The position numbers and the translations under genes were made by a program. This document shows, one piece after another, positions 24,951 through 34,294 of a DNA stretch of 64,000 nucleotides (position 1 is its first letter; each line of letters opens with the position of its first letter). This DNA is from JAUMBM01 sp964441755 (GTDB taxonomy: Bacteria > Bacteroidota > Bacteroidia > Chitinophagales > Saprospiraceae), in the NCBI GenBank assembly GCA_964441755.1, contig CAYTVG010000015.1, forward strand, positions 49,148-113,147, given 5' to 3'. The notes below the pieces were generated by a model, which did no database searches, had not been told where the DNA came from, and saw nothing but the letters and a program-made list of their open reading frames with translations.

Positions 24951-27334
24951 TACTCCCCTAAAGCAATTTTTACCCCCACAAACAGCGTCCGCGGCCGCGT
25001 AGGCCCGTACACATAGCCCGCATCCCGCTCAGCACCGCTGTCGAGATCCTGCTGATAGCTGTCAAGCAGGTTGTGAACACCTGTCGTCAACTGCAACTGG
25101 TAGTCATCGCGCAGGCTAAAGCGCCACGCCAGCCGGAATCCTACTTCCATGAAGGCTGCTGAGGTCTTTACAATAGTGTATTCATTGCTTGGATCAATGA
25201 CATGGGCCAGCTGCATGGGGCCGGTATACACGCCGGTAAGACTGGCATCGAAAGCGGGGACAGGCTGCCAGCTGGTGGTGAAAAAGCCGTAGGCATTGGG
25301 GTTGCGCAGCAACTGCCGGGTTCTGGTGATGCTGTCGGCATTGCCGGCATCGGGATTTTCGGGTGACCAGAGCTCCAGTGCTTCATCGTAGCGGGCCGAC
25401 TGCAGGGTAAAACCCGTCTGCAGCTGCCACTGCCGCCCGTAGGCGGCGTTGAGCTCCAGGTTGAGCCCCTGTACCACTGCCCCTGTGCCGTTTTGTTTGT
25501 TGATGATGGCAACGCCATTGGGCAGCTCCCGGGGGTTGACCGTGACAAACGGATTTTGCAGGCGGTTGTAAAAGCCGTCCACAACTAGTTTCCACTCAAC
25601 CGCTTCGCGGCGGTAGGTATAGTCTATGGAGGCGTTGAAGCTGCGCGAGCGCTCGGCCTGCAGCTCCGGGGAGAGCAGCACGAAGCGGGCGGCGCCGCCG
25701 ACCGTTTCTATGTGCAGATCTTCGTCAAAAGCCTGCGGTGCCCGATAGCCCTCGGCATAGGAGGTGCGGAAAGAAAGGTAGCGATTGGGGCTGTATTTGG
25801 CGGTGAAGCGGGGTACAAATACGGGCAGTACGCGGTCGTTGCGCAGGCTGAAGCTGCTGAAATCATAGTCGCCTTCCAGTTGCACCCGGTCCATCCGGCT
25901 GCCCAGCAGCAGGCTCCATTTTTCATCCGGCGCCCACTGCAGCTGCAGATAATTGCCCCACACGCCCACCCGCTGTTGAATGCTGCGGGCATAACCGGGC
26001 ATGCGGTCGTCGACTCGGTTAAACTGCAACTCTGCACCGCCAATGAGGCTCCAGGCTTCTCCCAGTTCGGCAGCGTACTGCAGGCCTGTGACGCTGGCCA
26101 GATCTTCCGACTGCCCGTAGGCGCGCAGCGCCAAAAGGTCAGTGACCGTCAGGCTGTCGCCCTCGGCCAGCACGCGGCCGCCGGCGCCATAGTAGCTGTC
26201 GCGAAGGGTCGCCTGCAGGGCGGTATAGACCGCCAGTTTTCGCTTTTGGTCGCGGCTGTAGCGCTCATAGTTGATGCCGCCGCTGACAATATGGTGCTGC
26301 AGCTGCTCCGCGACCCGCGCCTGGTGCGGTGGCAGATCAAAATCACTACCCCCTCTGCGGAATTCATCAATCAGGAACAAGTTGACCGACAGCCGACTGC
26401 GCTCGTCGGGCTTGAGGAAAGCCGTCATGCCCAGGGTGCTGTTGCGAATCTCTGTCAAGTCCGAAAAGCCGTCCTGATTGGCATCCCATGGCTGGCGGTT
26501 GCGGCGAAAAGCAAAAAAACTAATGCCCTTGTCGAGCGATTCGGCAACGATGCTGCCGTTGAGCTGCAGCGACTGATCAGGCTGTCCTCCCCGCAGGATG
26601 GCCAGGTTGGAGGCCACCGACAGGCTGTTGGCCACCGGGTCTTTGGTGATGATGTTAATGGTGCCGGCGATAGCGTTGCCTCCATAGAGCACGGAACCGC
26701 CTCCGCGGACTACTTCCACCCGCTCGATCATGTTGGCGGGGATCATCTCAAGCCCGTACACGCCCGCGAGGGCAGAGAAGATGGCTCTACCATCGATGAG
26801 GATTTGCGAGTAGGGCCCGTCCAGCCCGTTCATACGCACCTGGGTAAACCCACAGTTCTGACAGTTATTCTCAAGGCGCAGACCCGGCGAAAAATTGAGC
26901 CCTTCTGCCAGACTCAGTGACTGGCTGCGCTCAAACAGCCGGCTGCTGATGCGGCTGACGATCACCGGCGCCTGATAGATGGGCAGGCTGCTGCGGGTAG
27001 CCGATACGACCACGGCGTCCAGCCCCAGCACATCATTTTCCATAACCACATCCCAGTGTTTCTCTTCACCAGCCTTCAGGCTGAAAGTGTGCTGCTGGCT
27101 GCGGTAGCCCAAAAAACTAATTTCTATGGTGACGGGCTGGCCTGCCGGTATCGACAACCTGAATTGGCCATTTTCATCCGTAACGCTGCCGCCGCGGAGC
27201 AATGGACTGCTGATGTTGACGCCGGCCAGCGGCCCGTCGGCATCGCGTACATGGCCGCTGAGCGTGGCCGTAGACTGTGCAGTAGCGGTGTAAGTGCACA
27301 AGAATAGTACAAGGAGGTAAAAAACGATTCTCAT
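24950..27334 (-). CDS. TonB-dependent receptor, probably metal-related
   Basis: A 794-residue outer-membrane receptor. I chose the ATG at 27334 because it starts a good signal peptide (MRIVFYLLVLFLCTYTATAQ); the longer frame adds 34 unlikely residues. Next come a carboxypeptidase-like domain (LSGHVRDADGPLAGVNI), a BtuB/CirA-like plug (VVVSATRSSLPIYQAPVIV, VRGGGSVLYGGNAIAGTINI), and the barrel. The plug cysteine pair NNCQNCGFTQVRMNG is characteristic of a receptor subgroup often linked to metals. The gene follows the MerC-like gene by 55 bases. That gene and the upstream Fur-family-like palindrome suggest zinc or another metal as cargo (inference). Confidence 0.9.
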   Translation of the reverse strand: MRIVFYLLVLFLCTYTATAQSTATLSGHVRDADGPLAGVNISSPLLRGGSVTDENGQFRLSIPAGQPVTIEISFLGYRSQQHTFSLKAGEEKHWDVVMENDVLGLDAVVVSATRSSLPIYQAPVIVSRISSRLFERSQSLSLAEGLNFSPGLRLENNCQNCGFTQVRMNGLDGPYSQILIDGRAIFSALAGVYGLEMIPANMIERVEVVRGGGSVLYGGNAIAGTINIITKDPVANSLSVASNLAILRGGQPDQSLQLNGSIVAESLDKGISFFAFRRNRQPWDANQDGFSDLTEIRNSTLGMTAFLKPDERSRLSVNLFLIDEFRRGGSDFDLPPHQARVAEQLQHHIVSGGINYERYSRDQKRKLAVYTALQATLRDSYYGAGGRVLAEGDSLTVTDLLALRAYGQSEDLASVTGLQYAAELGEAWSLIGGAELQFNRVDDRMPGYARSIQQRVGVWGNYLQLQWAPDEKWSLLLGSRMDRVQLEGDYDFSSFSLRNDRVLPVFVPRFTAKYSPNRYLSFRTSYAEGYRAPQAFDEDLHIETVGGAARFVLLSPELQAERSRSFNASIDYTYRREAVEWKLVVDGFYNRLQNPFVTVNPRELPNGVAIINKQNGTGAVVQGLNLELNAAYGRQWQLQTGFTLQSARYDEALELWSPENPDAGNADSITRTRQLLRNPNAYGFFTTSWQPVPAFDASLTGVYTGPMQLAHVIDPSNEYTIVKTSAAFMEVGFRLAWRFSLRDDYQLQLTTGVHNLLDSYQQDLDSGAERDAGYVYGPTRPRTLFVGVKIALGE

Positions 27335-27389
27335 GTAGTGCTGTGTTTGGCAGTTGACCGGCAGCAGGGAGGAGAAAACGTTTCGGCAG

Positions 27390-27779
27390 TTATACTGCGC
27401 AGCTGCGCGCGCTGCGCATATTGAAGTAGTGCGCAATGACGAGTCCTACCGAGCCACCGTATAGCAGAACATTCGAAAAGATATTGTGTTCGTCTTCAAA
27501 AAAAATGCCGATACCGAAGGCTGTCAGCGAGACCCACAACCCAAGGCGGATAGCCCGCGAGTCGCTGCTGCGTGAGGAATACCAGACGGCCAACAGGGCC
27601 AGTGCGAAGAAAACATAATGCCACAGGGATTGCTCGTGGTGGTGGTGGTGATCCGCAACAGCTGCCCCGGCCAGCAATGGCTGCAGGAGAAACAGCAGCG
27701 GTGCTGCCGAACAGTGTATCAGGCAGGCAACAGAGGCCGCCATACCCATCCAGTCTGATTTTTTGACTTCTTGCTGCAA
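27390..27779 (-). CDS. MerC-domain membrane protein
   Basis: A 129-residue membrane protein with about four hydrophobic helices. The N-terminal DWMGMAASVACLIHCSAAP has the cysteine pair typical of MerC-family mercury/metal carriers. A loop with five histidines (residues 44-48, ADHHHHHEQ) could bind metal. The start is a TTG at 27779, which places the first helix at the usual distance; no ATG precedes it in frame. It is co-directional with the TonB receptor gene 55 bases downstream and probably forms a metal-uptake pair. A 7-1-7 inverted repeat at 27816-27830 is likely its operator. Confidence 0.85.
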   Translation of the reverse strand: MQQEVKKSDWMGMAASVACLIHCSAAPLLFLLQPLLAGAAVADHHHHHEQSLWHYVFFALALLAVWYSSRSSDSRAIRLGLWVSLTAFGIGIFFEDEHNIFSNVLLYGGSVGLVIAHYFNMRSARSCAV

Positions 27780-27815
27780 GGTCGTGCGTGGTTTAGTGAT
27801 GAAAACACAGTGAAA

Positions 27816-27830
27816 TGCAACATTGTTGCA
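27816..27830 (-). promoter_or_regulatory. 7-1-7 inverted repeat, possible Zur/Fur-family operator
   Basis: TGCAACA-T-TGTTGCA lies 36 bases upstream of the merC-like start. The 7-1-7 layout is that of Fur-superfamily operators, and the genes downstream fit metal control. That a zinc regulator binds it is inference. Confidence 0.55.
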
Positions 27831-27887
27831 AATGTAGTGCTTTTTTCTGAAAATGCACTCGCAGGATGTCCTGAGTACCTGCCACGA

Positions 27888-29315
27888 TCAGAGCGCACGG
27901 ATGCGTGTCTGCAACCAACTATGAAAATAGATACCGCTACTTTTCTCGACAATCTGCAGCAGCCGTTCTCGCTGCCCGGGTGTGATGGTATGGCGATGTT
28001 GCGCCAGCCTTACGAGCTTTCGTAATATTTTTAGGAAAAAGAGGTAACTGTGTGTGCGATTGTTCGAGATTGTATGATTGCTTCTGAGATGGCGCTCAAA
28101 ATTGCGTATCCAGCTGTCTAGCAGAGTAAAGTCGTCAAGTAGTAAAAAATTGTAGTCGTAGCCCAGCCGAACCTGCAGGCTGCGCAGGCGTAGATCTAGC
28201 GGGCTGTTGCTGTAGGGAATTTGTAGTAGGAGAGTCTGGCTCTGTACATAGAGCGATGTCTGCCCGGTTTTCTGAGCCTGGTGGTACAGCAGCAGTGCTT
28301 CACAATAGTGAGTCGTACTGCCGAGGTCTTTGGTAGGAAGATATTTGCTATGGGTTTCTATAAACGTACGTGCCCAGTCTGCTTGTCCGGCCATGAGTGC
28401 AGCAATGACCACATTGCTGAACTGTAGGCTGCTCATGTGCTGATAATTGATAAACAAGTCGCTCGAAAGACCGTAGATATGCAGCAGGTGGAGCTGTTTA
28501 ATAAAAAAATTATCGCCGGCTGCAGCACGTTGACCGGCAAAATTTATCAGCATTTTGAAAATGATACGGGTCTCGAAGCGGGGAAGTTGCTGCTGTTGTG
28601 CCTGCAGCAGTGTTAAGAGCTTCTCAAAACTGTCGGCTGGTTGAGCCGAATACATTAGTTGACGGCAGTCGTGCAGCCACTGCAGGAGAGGTGGAGGGGT
28701 TGGCCTGGTAAAAGGGAAGCGGTCAGGTGTCTTTAACAACTGTTGTCGTACAGCCAGCTCTGCTTCATACACCTGTTGAGAGAGCAGGTAACTCAATTCA
28801 TGATAGTAGTGGGCTTTTTGTAGCAGCAACAGGCTGCCGGGGTCATGTTTGTCTGTTTCCTGATGAAAATAAAGATGGTGGTGCAGCTGGTGCAATTGCA
28901 AATATTCAAGCATCCCGCAAGGCTGCTGCTCCAGCTTGTGAATCAGTCTGAAACTTATTTTCCGGAAGAATTCGTAGCACATTGGCCGCTGGTCATAGGC
29001 TTTGGCGAGCAGGCTGTCATAAAGAAATTTGTCATTTGCAAGGATACCCTCAATAAACAGCGATGCAAGCAGCTGTGAAAGTTGGGTTATCAGGTCGCGT
29101 ATGCGAACCTGATTGTAGGCCTGATCCGGAAAAATAGCAGCGCTTAGTGTCTTTCGGTCTATGTTCGTCGTAACAGGCTGTTGCAAAAGGTGATCCAAAA
29201 GCTTACCTACAAATGAGTTTTCGAGACTGTTTTTTTGTGTCAAATGTTGCCGCAATGCGCGCTTTTCTGCTGCCGTCAGTGCGTTTAATTGCTTGATTAT
29301 TGTCAGTGTAGCCAT
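27888..29315 (-). CDS. Large helical protein of unknown function
   Basis: A 475-residue protein with no signal peptide and no membrane segment. It is almost entirely alpha-helical, rich in leucine and glutamine, and opens with LNALTAAEKRALRQHLTQKN. Long helical repeats resemble solenoid or TPR-like folds without clear consensus. I do not recognise the family. It resembles the ~500-residue helical proteins that I recall as numerous in Saprospiraceae genomes (memory only). The rightmost part of its promoter region is AT-rich. Confidence 0.7.
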   Translation of the reverse strand: MATLTIIKQLNALTAAEKRALRQHLTQKNSLENSFVGKLLDHLLQQPVTTNIDRKTLSAAIFPDQAYNQVRIRDLITQLSQLLASLFIEGILANDKFLYDSLLAKAYDQRPMCYEFFRKISFRLIHKLEQQPCGMLEYLQLHQLHHHLYFHQETDKHDPGSLLLLQKAHYYHELSYLLSQQVYEAELAVRQQLLKTPDRFPFTRPTPPPLLQWLHDCRQLMYSAQPADSFEKLLTLLQAQQQQLPRFETRIIFKMLINFAGQRAAAGDNFFIKQLHLLHIYGLSSDLFINYQHMSSLQFSNVVIAALMAGQADWARTFIETHSKYLPTKDLGSTTHYCEALLLYHQAQKTGQTSLYVQSQTLLLQIPYSNSPLDLRLRSLQVRLGYDYNFLLLDDFTLLDSWIRNFERHLRSNHTISNNRTHSYLFFLKILRKLVRLAQHRHTITPGQRERLLQIVEKSSGIYFHSWLQTRIRAL

Positions 29316-29824
29316 AAGGTATTATTTATGTATTTTACATATACACAAATTGGGTGTTTGGTCTTAATGCAATGATTTACAGTTTTTTGTAATAGTGTGG
29401 GCTGTTGTGTCGAGCCAGGGATTTTGATCCGGCGGATCAGGATGAAAGGCAAAGAGAAAAAACTGACTACAAAGTAAAAAATATGGTGGTTAATGAACCT
29501 ACTATTAATAATTTATTGCCACTACCTGTACAGTGTATAAATTTCTACAAATTACTTTTTATGTGTTAAAAAATTGCTGTTTTTAGAAGGGCTGAGTCAA
29601 TACAAGATAATAGAGATACCTCAATATCAATGGTAATTCAGGGATTTATTGTGCTGTCTGATGCACAATCACCTGCAAAAATCAGCATGAAAATAATCCA
29701 AAAATTAGTTCTACAACTACTCAAATAATGTACTTGTGGTCGGAGTCGACTATACCTAGATTTGCTAATAGTCGCTGATAATTGACCAATAAGTACTGAA
29801 AAGCAACCGAATACAGTCACATAT
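29316..29824. other. Divergent intergenic region ahead of the 30-50 kb cluster
   Basis: About 500 AT-rich bases with no gene. A TAGATTTG box (29757-29764), preceded by TTG at 29734-29736 with 20 bases between, is the best promoter candidate for the cluster. Confidence 0.5.
29757..29764 (+). promoter_or_regulatory. Putative cluster promoter -7 box (TAGATTTG)
   Basis: A TAnnTTTG match with a TTG at the expected -33 spacing; the LytTR gene starts 61 bases later. Confidence 0.5.
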
Positions 29825-30169
29825 ATGAGTAATCTGAAAAAAAATATCAGTTTCTCTACAACCGAGGGCTACCTCTTCGCTGCCGCCGAGGAAGTTGTCT
29901 GTTGTGTGGCCAATCCCCAGGGTGCTGTGGTGTACTTGTCAACAGGCGAGCAGTTGCACAGCAGGGAATCGCTCAGTTTTCTGGAGGGGCTGCTACCCGA
30001 GACAATGTTTTTTCGGGCGCACAATTCTGTGCTGGTCAACCTGAATCACGTGCGACGCTGGGAACGACGGAGAGGGGCGGAGCATGTGCTGGTATTGAGC
30101 AACGGACTGGTGCAGCCTCTGGCAAGAGCAAGACGTTATGCGCTGAAAATCAAACTGGGAATCGAATAA
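29825..30169 (+). CDS. Stand-alone LytTR DNA-binding protein
   Basis: A 114-residue protein consisting of a LytTR domain only: EVVCCVANPQGAVVYLSTGE, then FFRAHNSVLVNLNHVRRWER and the end of the beta fold. LytTR domains bind DNA direct repeats and usually follow a receiver domain; here none is present, so activity may depend on expression level or a partner. It is one base upstream of the outer-membrane gene at 30171 and so co-transcribed with it. It is the best candidate for local control of the cluster. Confidence 0.88.
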   Translation: MSNLKKNISFSTTEGYLFAAAEEVVCCVANPQGAVVYLSTGEQLHSRESLSFLEGLLPETMFFRAHNSVLVNLNHVRRWERRRGAEHVLVLSNGLVQPLARARRYALKIKLGIE

Positions 30170-30170
30170 T

Positions 30171-31103
30171 ATGAAAATAAAAATAATCAGCTACTGCTTT
30201 TTGGTAGTGGGCTTGCTGCCTTCTCATCTGTTGTTTTCACAAGTTGCCGTCGGCCTGCGTATCGGTGGTTCTCTGTCCAACTATCGCACAACAGAACGCT
30301 GGGAAAATTATGAGCTCCGCCCGCTGCCCGGACTAAACGCTGCGATGAGTTTCGAACTGCCACTTTGGGGGCGGCTCTCCCTGCAGACGGAGTTGGGATT
30401 TAGCCAGCGCGGGAGCCGGCTCAGAGCTGAGTCTACAGCCAACGGACACAACATTGATTTTGAAGTTGATCAGCGTAATGCGGCCGGACAACTGGAGCGG
30501 CTTGTCATCAAAGGGTATGCAGATTTTGAAGAACGAATCAATTACCTTGATTTACCCGTACTGCTTAAATACAAGTTGCGGGGACGGAACCTGTCAGCCT
30601 ACCTGAGCACAGGAATTATTTTCGCGCAGGCGGTGGGTCAAGGGAAAGCCAGCGCGGATTTCAAGCTGGATGAAAGGAATAGTGACCTGAAAGGGAGCTC
30701 CAGAGCACAACAAAATTTCAGGGATTTTCTGTATGAAGACCTTGAATTTCAATACGAAATACCTTTTAACCTGGGCAATCAGGGTGTGGCTGTAACCAAA
30801 GTTAACCAGCCTCCCAACAATTTTCCGCATCATACGGCCGCCCAGCTGCTGTATCCTTTTGAAGGCAGTGCTCCGTTGAGTGATCGCGATAATATTTATT
30901 TTAACAGAGATCTAAGCCTTCTCTTGGGTGCGGGAGTTACGTGGCCGATGGGTGATATTGCCTACTGCACGCTCGATTTACGTTACGTGCGCGGCCTTCA
31001 GGCACTGAATTTTTACAGGGCTGAACGCTATGACCATTTTAACCAAAGCCTTCAGCTCTCTGTCGGTATCGCATTTGAACTGGGCGGCGGCGGCTGGCGG
31101 TAA
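30171..31103 (+). CDS. Outer-membrane beta-barrel protein (PorT/OmpW-like), copy 1
   Basis: A 310-residue protein with a signal peptide (1-24, ending LLFSQ) and a predicted eight-to-ten-strand barrel in the outer-membrane beta-barrel class (VAVGLRIGGSLSNYRT, LSLQTELGFSQRGSRL, YLDLPVLLKYKLRG). It ends FELGGGGWR, the same as its sister downstream. Long loops around residues 160-235 differ between the copies. Function unknown; such barrels commonly serve as envelope-complex anchors. Confidence 0.82.
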   Translation: MKIKIISYCFLVVGLLPSHLLFSQVAVGLRIGGSLSNYRTTERWENYELRPLPGLNAAMSFELPLWGRLSLQTELGFSQRGSRLRAESTANGHNIDFEVDQRNAAGQLERLVIKGYADFEERINYLDLPVLLKYKLRGRNLSAYLSTGIIFAQAVGQGKASADFKLDERNSDLKGSSRAQQNFRDFLYEDLEFQYEIPFNLGNQGVAVTKVNQPPNNFPHHTAAQLLYPFEGSAPLSDRDNIYFNRDLSLLLGAGVTWPMGDIAYCTLDLRYVRGLQALNFYRAERYDHFNQSLQLSVGIAFELGGGGWR

Positions 31104-31135
31104 AGGTAGATTTATTTAATACTAAAAAAAATATT

Positions 31136-32080
31136 ATGTTTAAAAGATTATTAACAGTTGTTATGCCGCTACTTTTTTTTGTTAGCGGCAGCTTGCAGGC
31201 ACAGCTAAAGGTGGGTGCAAAAGTGGGAGCCTCCATGTCGCGATACGCTTACTCCGAAGATTTCAGTGACTACGACTCCAAATTTACGCCCGGGCTTACG
31301 GGAGGTATTATGCTGGAAATCCCGTTTGGTGGCCGGTTCGCACTGCAACCAGAGCTGCTTTTCGCGCAGAAAGGCTCTGTACTGAAGGCCAATGAAATTA
31401 ATTTTTTGGCCACCAATTCGCCAACACCTTGGGTTGATGGGTTCACTTTTAACGAATATATCAGAGGCTATGCAGATTTCACAGAGAAGCTTAGCTATGT
31501 GGAAGTTCCATTGTTGTTGAAGTATAAATTCAGAGGTAGTAAGGTAAGCAGCTACCTGGCCGCCGGGGTCGTATTCTCCTCGGCCGTTGGTAGAGGTAAA
31601 GCTACGGTATCTTATACAGCAGACAAAAACTCTTCGAGCCCGGGTCTTGATCTAAAGCCGGAAACAGTCAGTAAATTCCTAAATGACAATCGGTATCTCA
31701 ATGAATTTGATTTTGAGCTCGGATCGCCTAAAGATGATATCTCTACTATTTTTCCTTGGACAATCAATGGGCAGCCAATCCAGGACATTATTGCTTTCCC
31801 CAGGCGGCATGCTGCCATGATGATCTATCCTGAGGCACTCATAGATGCTCGCCCTGCCAACAGGGACGATGTGTACAATGGGTTTGATCTGGGGCTGGCT
31901 GTAGGGGGTGGCATTAATATCGAACTCGACGACTTGGGTTTTGTGGTTATCGATTTTCGGTACATAAGCGGTTCCAATACGCTTAATGTCGAGGAAGATC
32001 CTGTCTACAACCATCGCAATCGCTCTATGCAGCTCACGGCAGGTATGGTTTTCGAGCTCGGTGGGGGCGGTTGGCGGTAA
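31136..32080 (+). CDS. Outer-membrane beta-barrel protein, copy 2
   Basis: A 314-residue paralogue of the preceding gene, sharing the opening strands (LKVGAKVGASMSRYAY), the central YVEVPLLLKYKFRGSKVSSY, and the terminal FELGGGGWR. The signal peptide ends SLQAQ. The two genes are separated by 32 bases and surely arose by tandem duplication. The loop regions have diverged strongly, consistent with different binding partners. Confidence 0.82.
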   Translation: MFKRLLTVVMPLLFFVSGSLQAQLKVGAKVGASMSRYAYSEDFSDYDSKFTPGLTGGIMLEIPFGGRFALQPELLFAQKGSVLKANEINFLATNSPTPWVDGFTFNEYIRGYADFTEKLSYVEVPLLLKYKFRGSKVSSYLAAGVVFSSAVGRGKATVSYTADKNSSSPGLDLKPETVSKFLNDNRYLNEFDFELGSPKDDISTIFPWTINGQPIQDIIAFPRRHAAMMIYPEALIDARPANRDDVYNGFDLGLAVGGGINIELDDLGFVVIDFRYISGSNTLNVEEDPVYNHRNRSMQLTAGMVFELGGGGWR

Positions 32081-32148
32081 GTTGGTATTAGCCGCTGGTA
32101 CATGCTTTTATTTTTCGGGCTTAGCAGCATCGTTGGCGGAATGAATCT

Positions 32149-32174
32149 GCATTTTTTGATGAGGACAAAAATGC
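32149..32174 (+). promoter_or_regulatory. Hairpin just upstream of the FHA gene start
   Basis: gcattttt (32149-32156) pairs with aaaaatgc (32167-32174), 7 bases before the ATG at 32181. It could limit ribosome access or separate expression of this gene from the barrels. Confidence 0.35.
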
Positions 32175-32180
32175 GAAAGC

Positions 32181-32999
32181 ATGGATATTTTATGTAAAAA
32201 TTGCAAAAAACACAACCCGCCGACAGCTTTGTCGTGTGCATATTGCAAGGCACCGCTGCTGGGTTCACTTGGTGTTGGGCATAGTCAGGCCGTAGTGGAG
32301 AAGAGGGAGGAAGATTGTGGAAATTGCGGGAAGCCTACACCTGTGGCAGAACCCGTTTGCGTTCATTGCGGCATCGATAGGACTCCCGCCGGTATACAGC
32401 CTGATGAGCCGGCTGCTGTCATGCAACCGATGTTGCAGGCAAGCATCGGTTGCATGGCATGTGGATATCCCAATCTGGCATCGGCCGACAATTGTATGCA
32501 GTGTGGCAGCCAGCTTCACAGACAAAGAGAACCAAAGCCGGCAGCAATGATTGCGCCAGTAGCTCCTGTTTTGCCTCCGCAAAAAATTGATTCTGCCCCG
32601 GCACCGGAAAAAGTACCGGTCGTGGTTTCTCCTTCTGTCGCACAGGAAATGTCAGCAGCTAAGACTGTGCCTTTTTGGGAGTTGCTCGCTTCAACCAAGG
32701 CACAGTCTTTCAGCCTGACACCCCTGCCTCGCCCGGGTGAGCAGCCGCCGGAAAGCCGACAATTTTTTGGTGAAGCGGTCTCTCTCAGTCGTGACAATCT
32801 GGAACCTGACAATATGAGCCTGACAAGTAAGGTGCAGGCCAGCCTGCATTTTGTCGATGGTAGTTGGCTACTGTCGGATGAAAGCGGCCAACAATCTACC
32901 TTTCTGCGCATCAGCCGTCCGCAGCCACTACAGGATGGAGATGTACTGCTGCTGGGTAACCGGTTGTTTCGCTTCACTACACAGGATGCAGGTAGGTAA
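32181..32999 (+). CDS. Triple zinc-ribbon protein with C-terminal FHA-like domain
   Basis: A 272-residue cytoplasmic protein. Three zinc ribbons have identical spacing CxxC-x10-CxxC: C5/C8/C19/C22, C46/C49/C60/C63 and C91/C94/C105/C108. A proline/alanine-rich linker (115-160) leads to an FHA-like beta-sandwich (about 195-270, ending DGDVLLLGNRLFRF). FHA domains bind phosphothreonine; here they would read the product of the kinase 11 bases downstream. The FHA signature residues are only partly recognisable, so binding is inference. No DNA-binding role is indicated by the ribbons alone. Confidence 0.8.
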   Translation: MDILCKNCKKHNPPTALSCAYCKAPLLGSLGVGHSQAVVEKREEDCGNCGKPTPVAEPVCVHCGIDRTPAGIQPDEPAAVMQPMLQASIGCMACGYPNLASADNCMQCGSQLHRQREPKPAAMIAPVAPVLPPQKIDSAPAPEKVPVVVSPSVAQEMSAAKTVPFWELLASTKAQSFSLTPLPRPGEQPPESRQFFGEAVSLSRDNLEPDNMSLTSKVQASLHFVDGSWLLSDESGQQSTFLRISRPQPLQDGDVLLLGNRLFRFTTQDAGR

Positions 33000-33010
33000 C
33001 AGAATGCCGT

Positions 33011-34294
33011 ATGAGTACACCGCTCGAATTGAAATACGGGATGGAAGTGGCAGGTCGGTTTCGTATTATGCATTCCATTGGCGAAGGCACTTATGGTGAT
33101 GTATACCTGTGTGCCGATGAGCAGGCGGGCGGACTTTTGCGAGCGCTTAAGCTGCTAAAACTGTGGTCGGCACCCCGGAAAGTGCAAAGAGCTATGGTCG
33201 ATCGCTTCCGACTGGAGTTTGAAACGGGTCGTATTCAGAGCCGCCATCTGGTGCAAAGTCTCTACTATGATCAGCTGGAAGGCAACCCTTTTCTGGTGAT
33301 GGAGTATTGTGAAGGCGGTAATCTGCGCACTAAAGTTGTCAATCGACCACCTCATACACAGGTGGCAGGGCTGCTCCGGCAGATATTGCTGGGTTTGCGT
33401 GATTTGCACAAAGAGGGTAAGACGCACAGAGATCTGAAACCAGAGAATTGTCTCCTGTCAGATAGTAGTGATCAACCCGGGCTAAAGCTTACGGATTTTG
33501 GTATATCAGGTCACGTCAACTCGCTGATTACCGTCCTGCGACCCGATGGCAAGCCTGCAGAAGTATTGGGAAGCTATACATATATGGCACCTGAACAGCT
33601 ACACCCGCTGCAACGACTTGAAACCCTTTTGCCGACCATTGACATTTTTGCCTTCGGTGTTATCGGGTACGAGCTATTTACCGGATGCCTGCCTTTCGGC
33701 CCCTGGGGGCATGAGTCGGATATAGGGCCCTACCTGCAGCGGATGCGCGCAGGTAAGCTGGTCGCAAGTTTGTCCGGACAACGGCCTGCCGTTGACCGTC
33801 GGTGGGTCGAGATTATTGAGCGTTGCCTCCTGCCGGATCGCAACAAACGTTTTCAGCAGGTCGATGAGATTCTGCGGTTGCTTGGCTTCACCAATGAGGA
33901 GATTCCTGTCACCAGCAGTACAAAACTTGGTCTGCAGGTTATGGCAGGCGAGGACTACAAGCGTGTTTACCCTTTGCCAGTGAGCAACGGGCAGCTGCCT
34001 GTACTTGTGCGATTAGGGCGTGAAGATGACAGCCACGTCAATGACATCAGCATCCGGGAGCATAGCTCTCGCTACATCTCGCGAGCGCATGCCACCCTGG
34101 AATATCACGCCCAACAAGCACAATGGGTGCTGCGCGACGGTCAATGGATCCGGCAGGGGCTTTATGCCTCCTGGCGCTATTCACAAAACGGAACCTTCGT
34201 CAACGGAATGTCGGTCGGTAACTATGGTCAGCAATTAAGACCTGGCGATATCATCACCATTGGCAATACGACACTTAAAGTATTACAGCTATGA
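33011..34294 (+). CDS. Ser/Thr protein kinase with C-terminal FHA domain
   Basis: A 427-residue Hanks-type kinase: glycine loop GEGTYG (24-29), K47, HRDLKPEN (139-146), DFG (162-164), and MAPEQ (192-196), so it should be active. Residues 330-425 form an FHA domain with RYISRAHATLEYH and NGTFVNG, the classic phosphothreonine-reading pattern. There is no membrane segment, so the enzyme is cytoplasmic. It starts 11 bases after the zinc-ribbon FHA gene and overlaps the next start by 4 bases (ATGA), a sign of translational coupling with the motor pair. It is one of two kinases in the cluster. Confidence 0.92.
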   Translation: MSTPLELKYGMEVAGRFRIMHSIGEGTYGDVYLCADEQAGGLLRALKLLKLWSAPRKVQRAMVDRFRLEFETGRIQSRHLVQSLYYDQLEGNPFLVMEYCEGGNLRTKVVNRPPHTQVAGLLRQILLGLRDLHKEGKTHRDLKPENCLLSDSSDQPGLKLTDFGISGHVNSLITVLRPDGKPAEVLGSYTYMAPEQLHPLQRLETLLPTIDIFAFGVIGYELFTGCLPFGPWGHESDIGPYLQRMRAGKLVASLSGQRPAVDRRWVEIIERCLLPDRNKRFQQVDEILRLLGFTNEEIPVTSSTKLGLQVMAGEDYKRVYPLPVSNGQLPVLVRLGREDDSHVNDISIREHSSRYISRAHATLEYHAQQAQWVLRDGQWIRQGLYASWRYSQNGTFVNGMSVGNYGQQLRPGDIITIGNTTLKVLQL

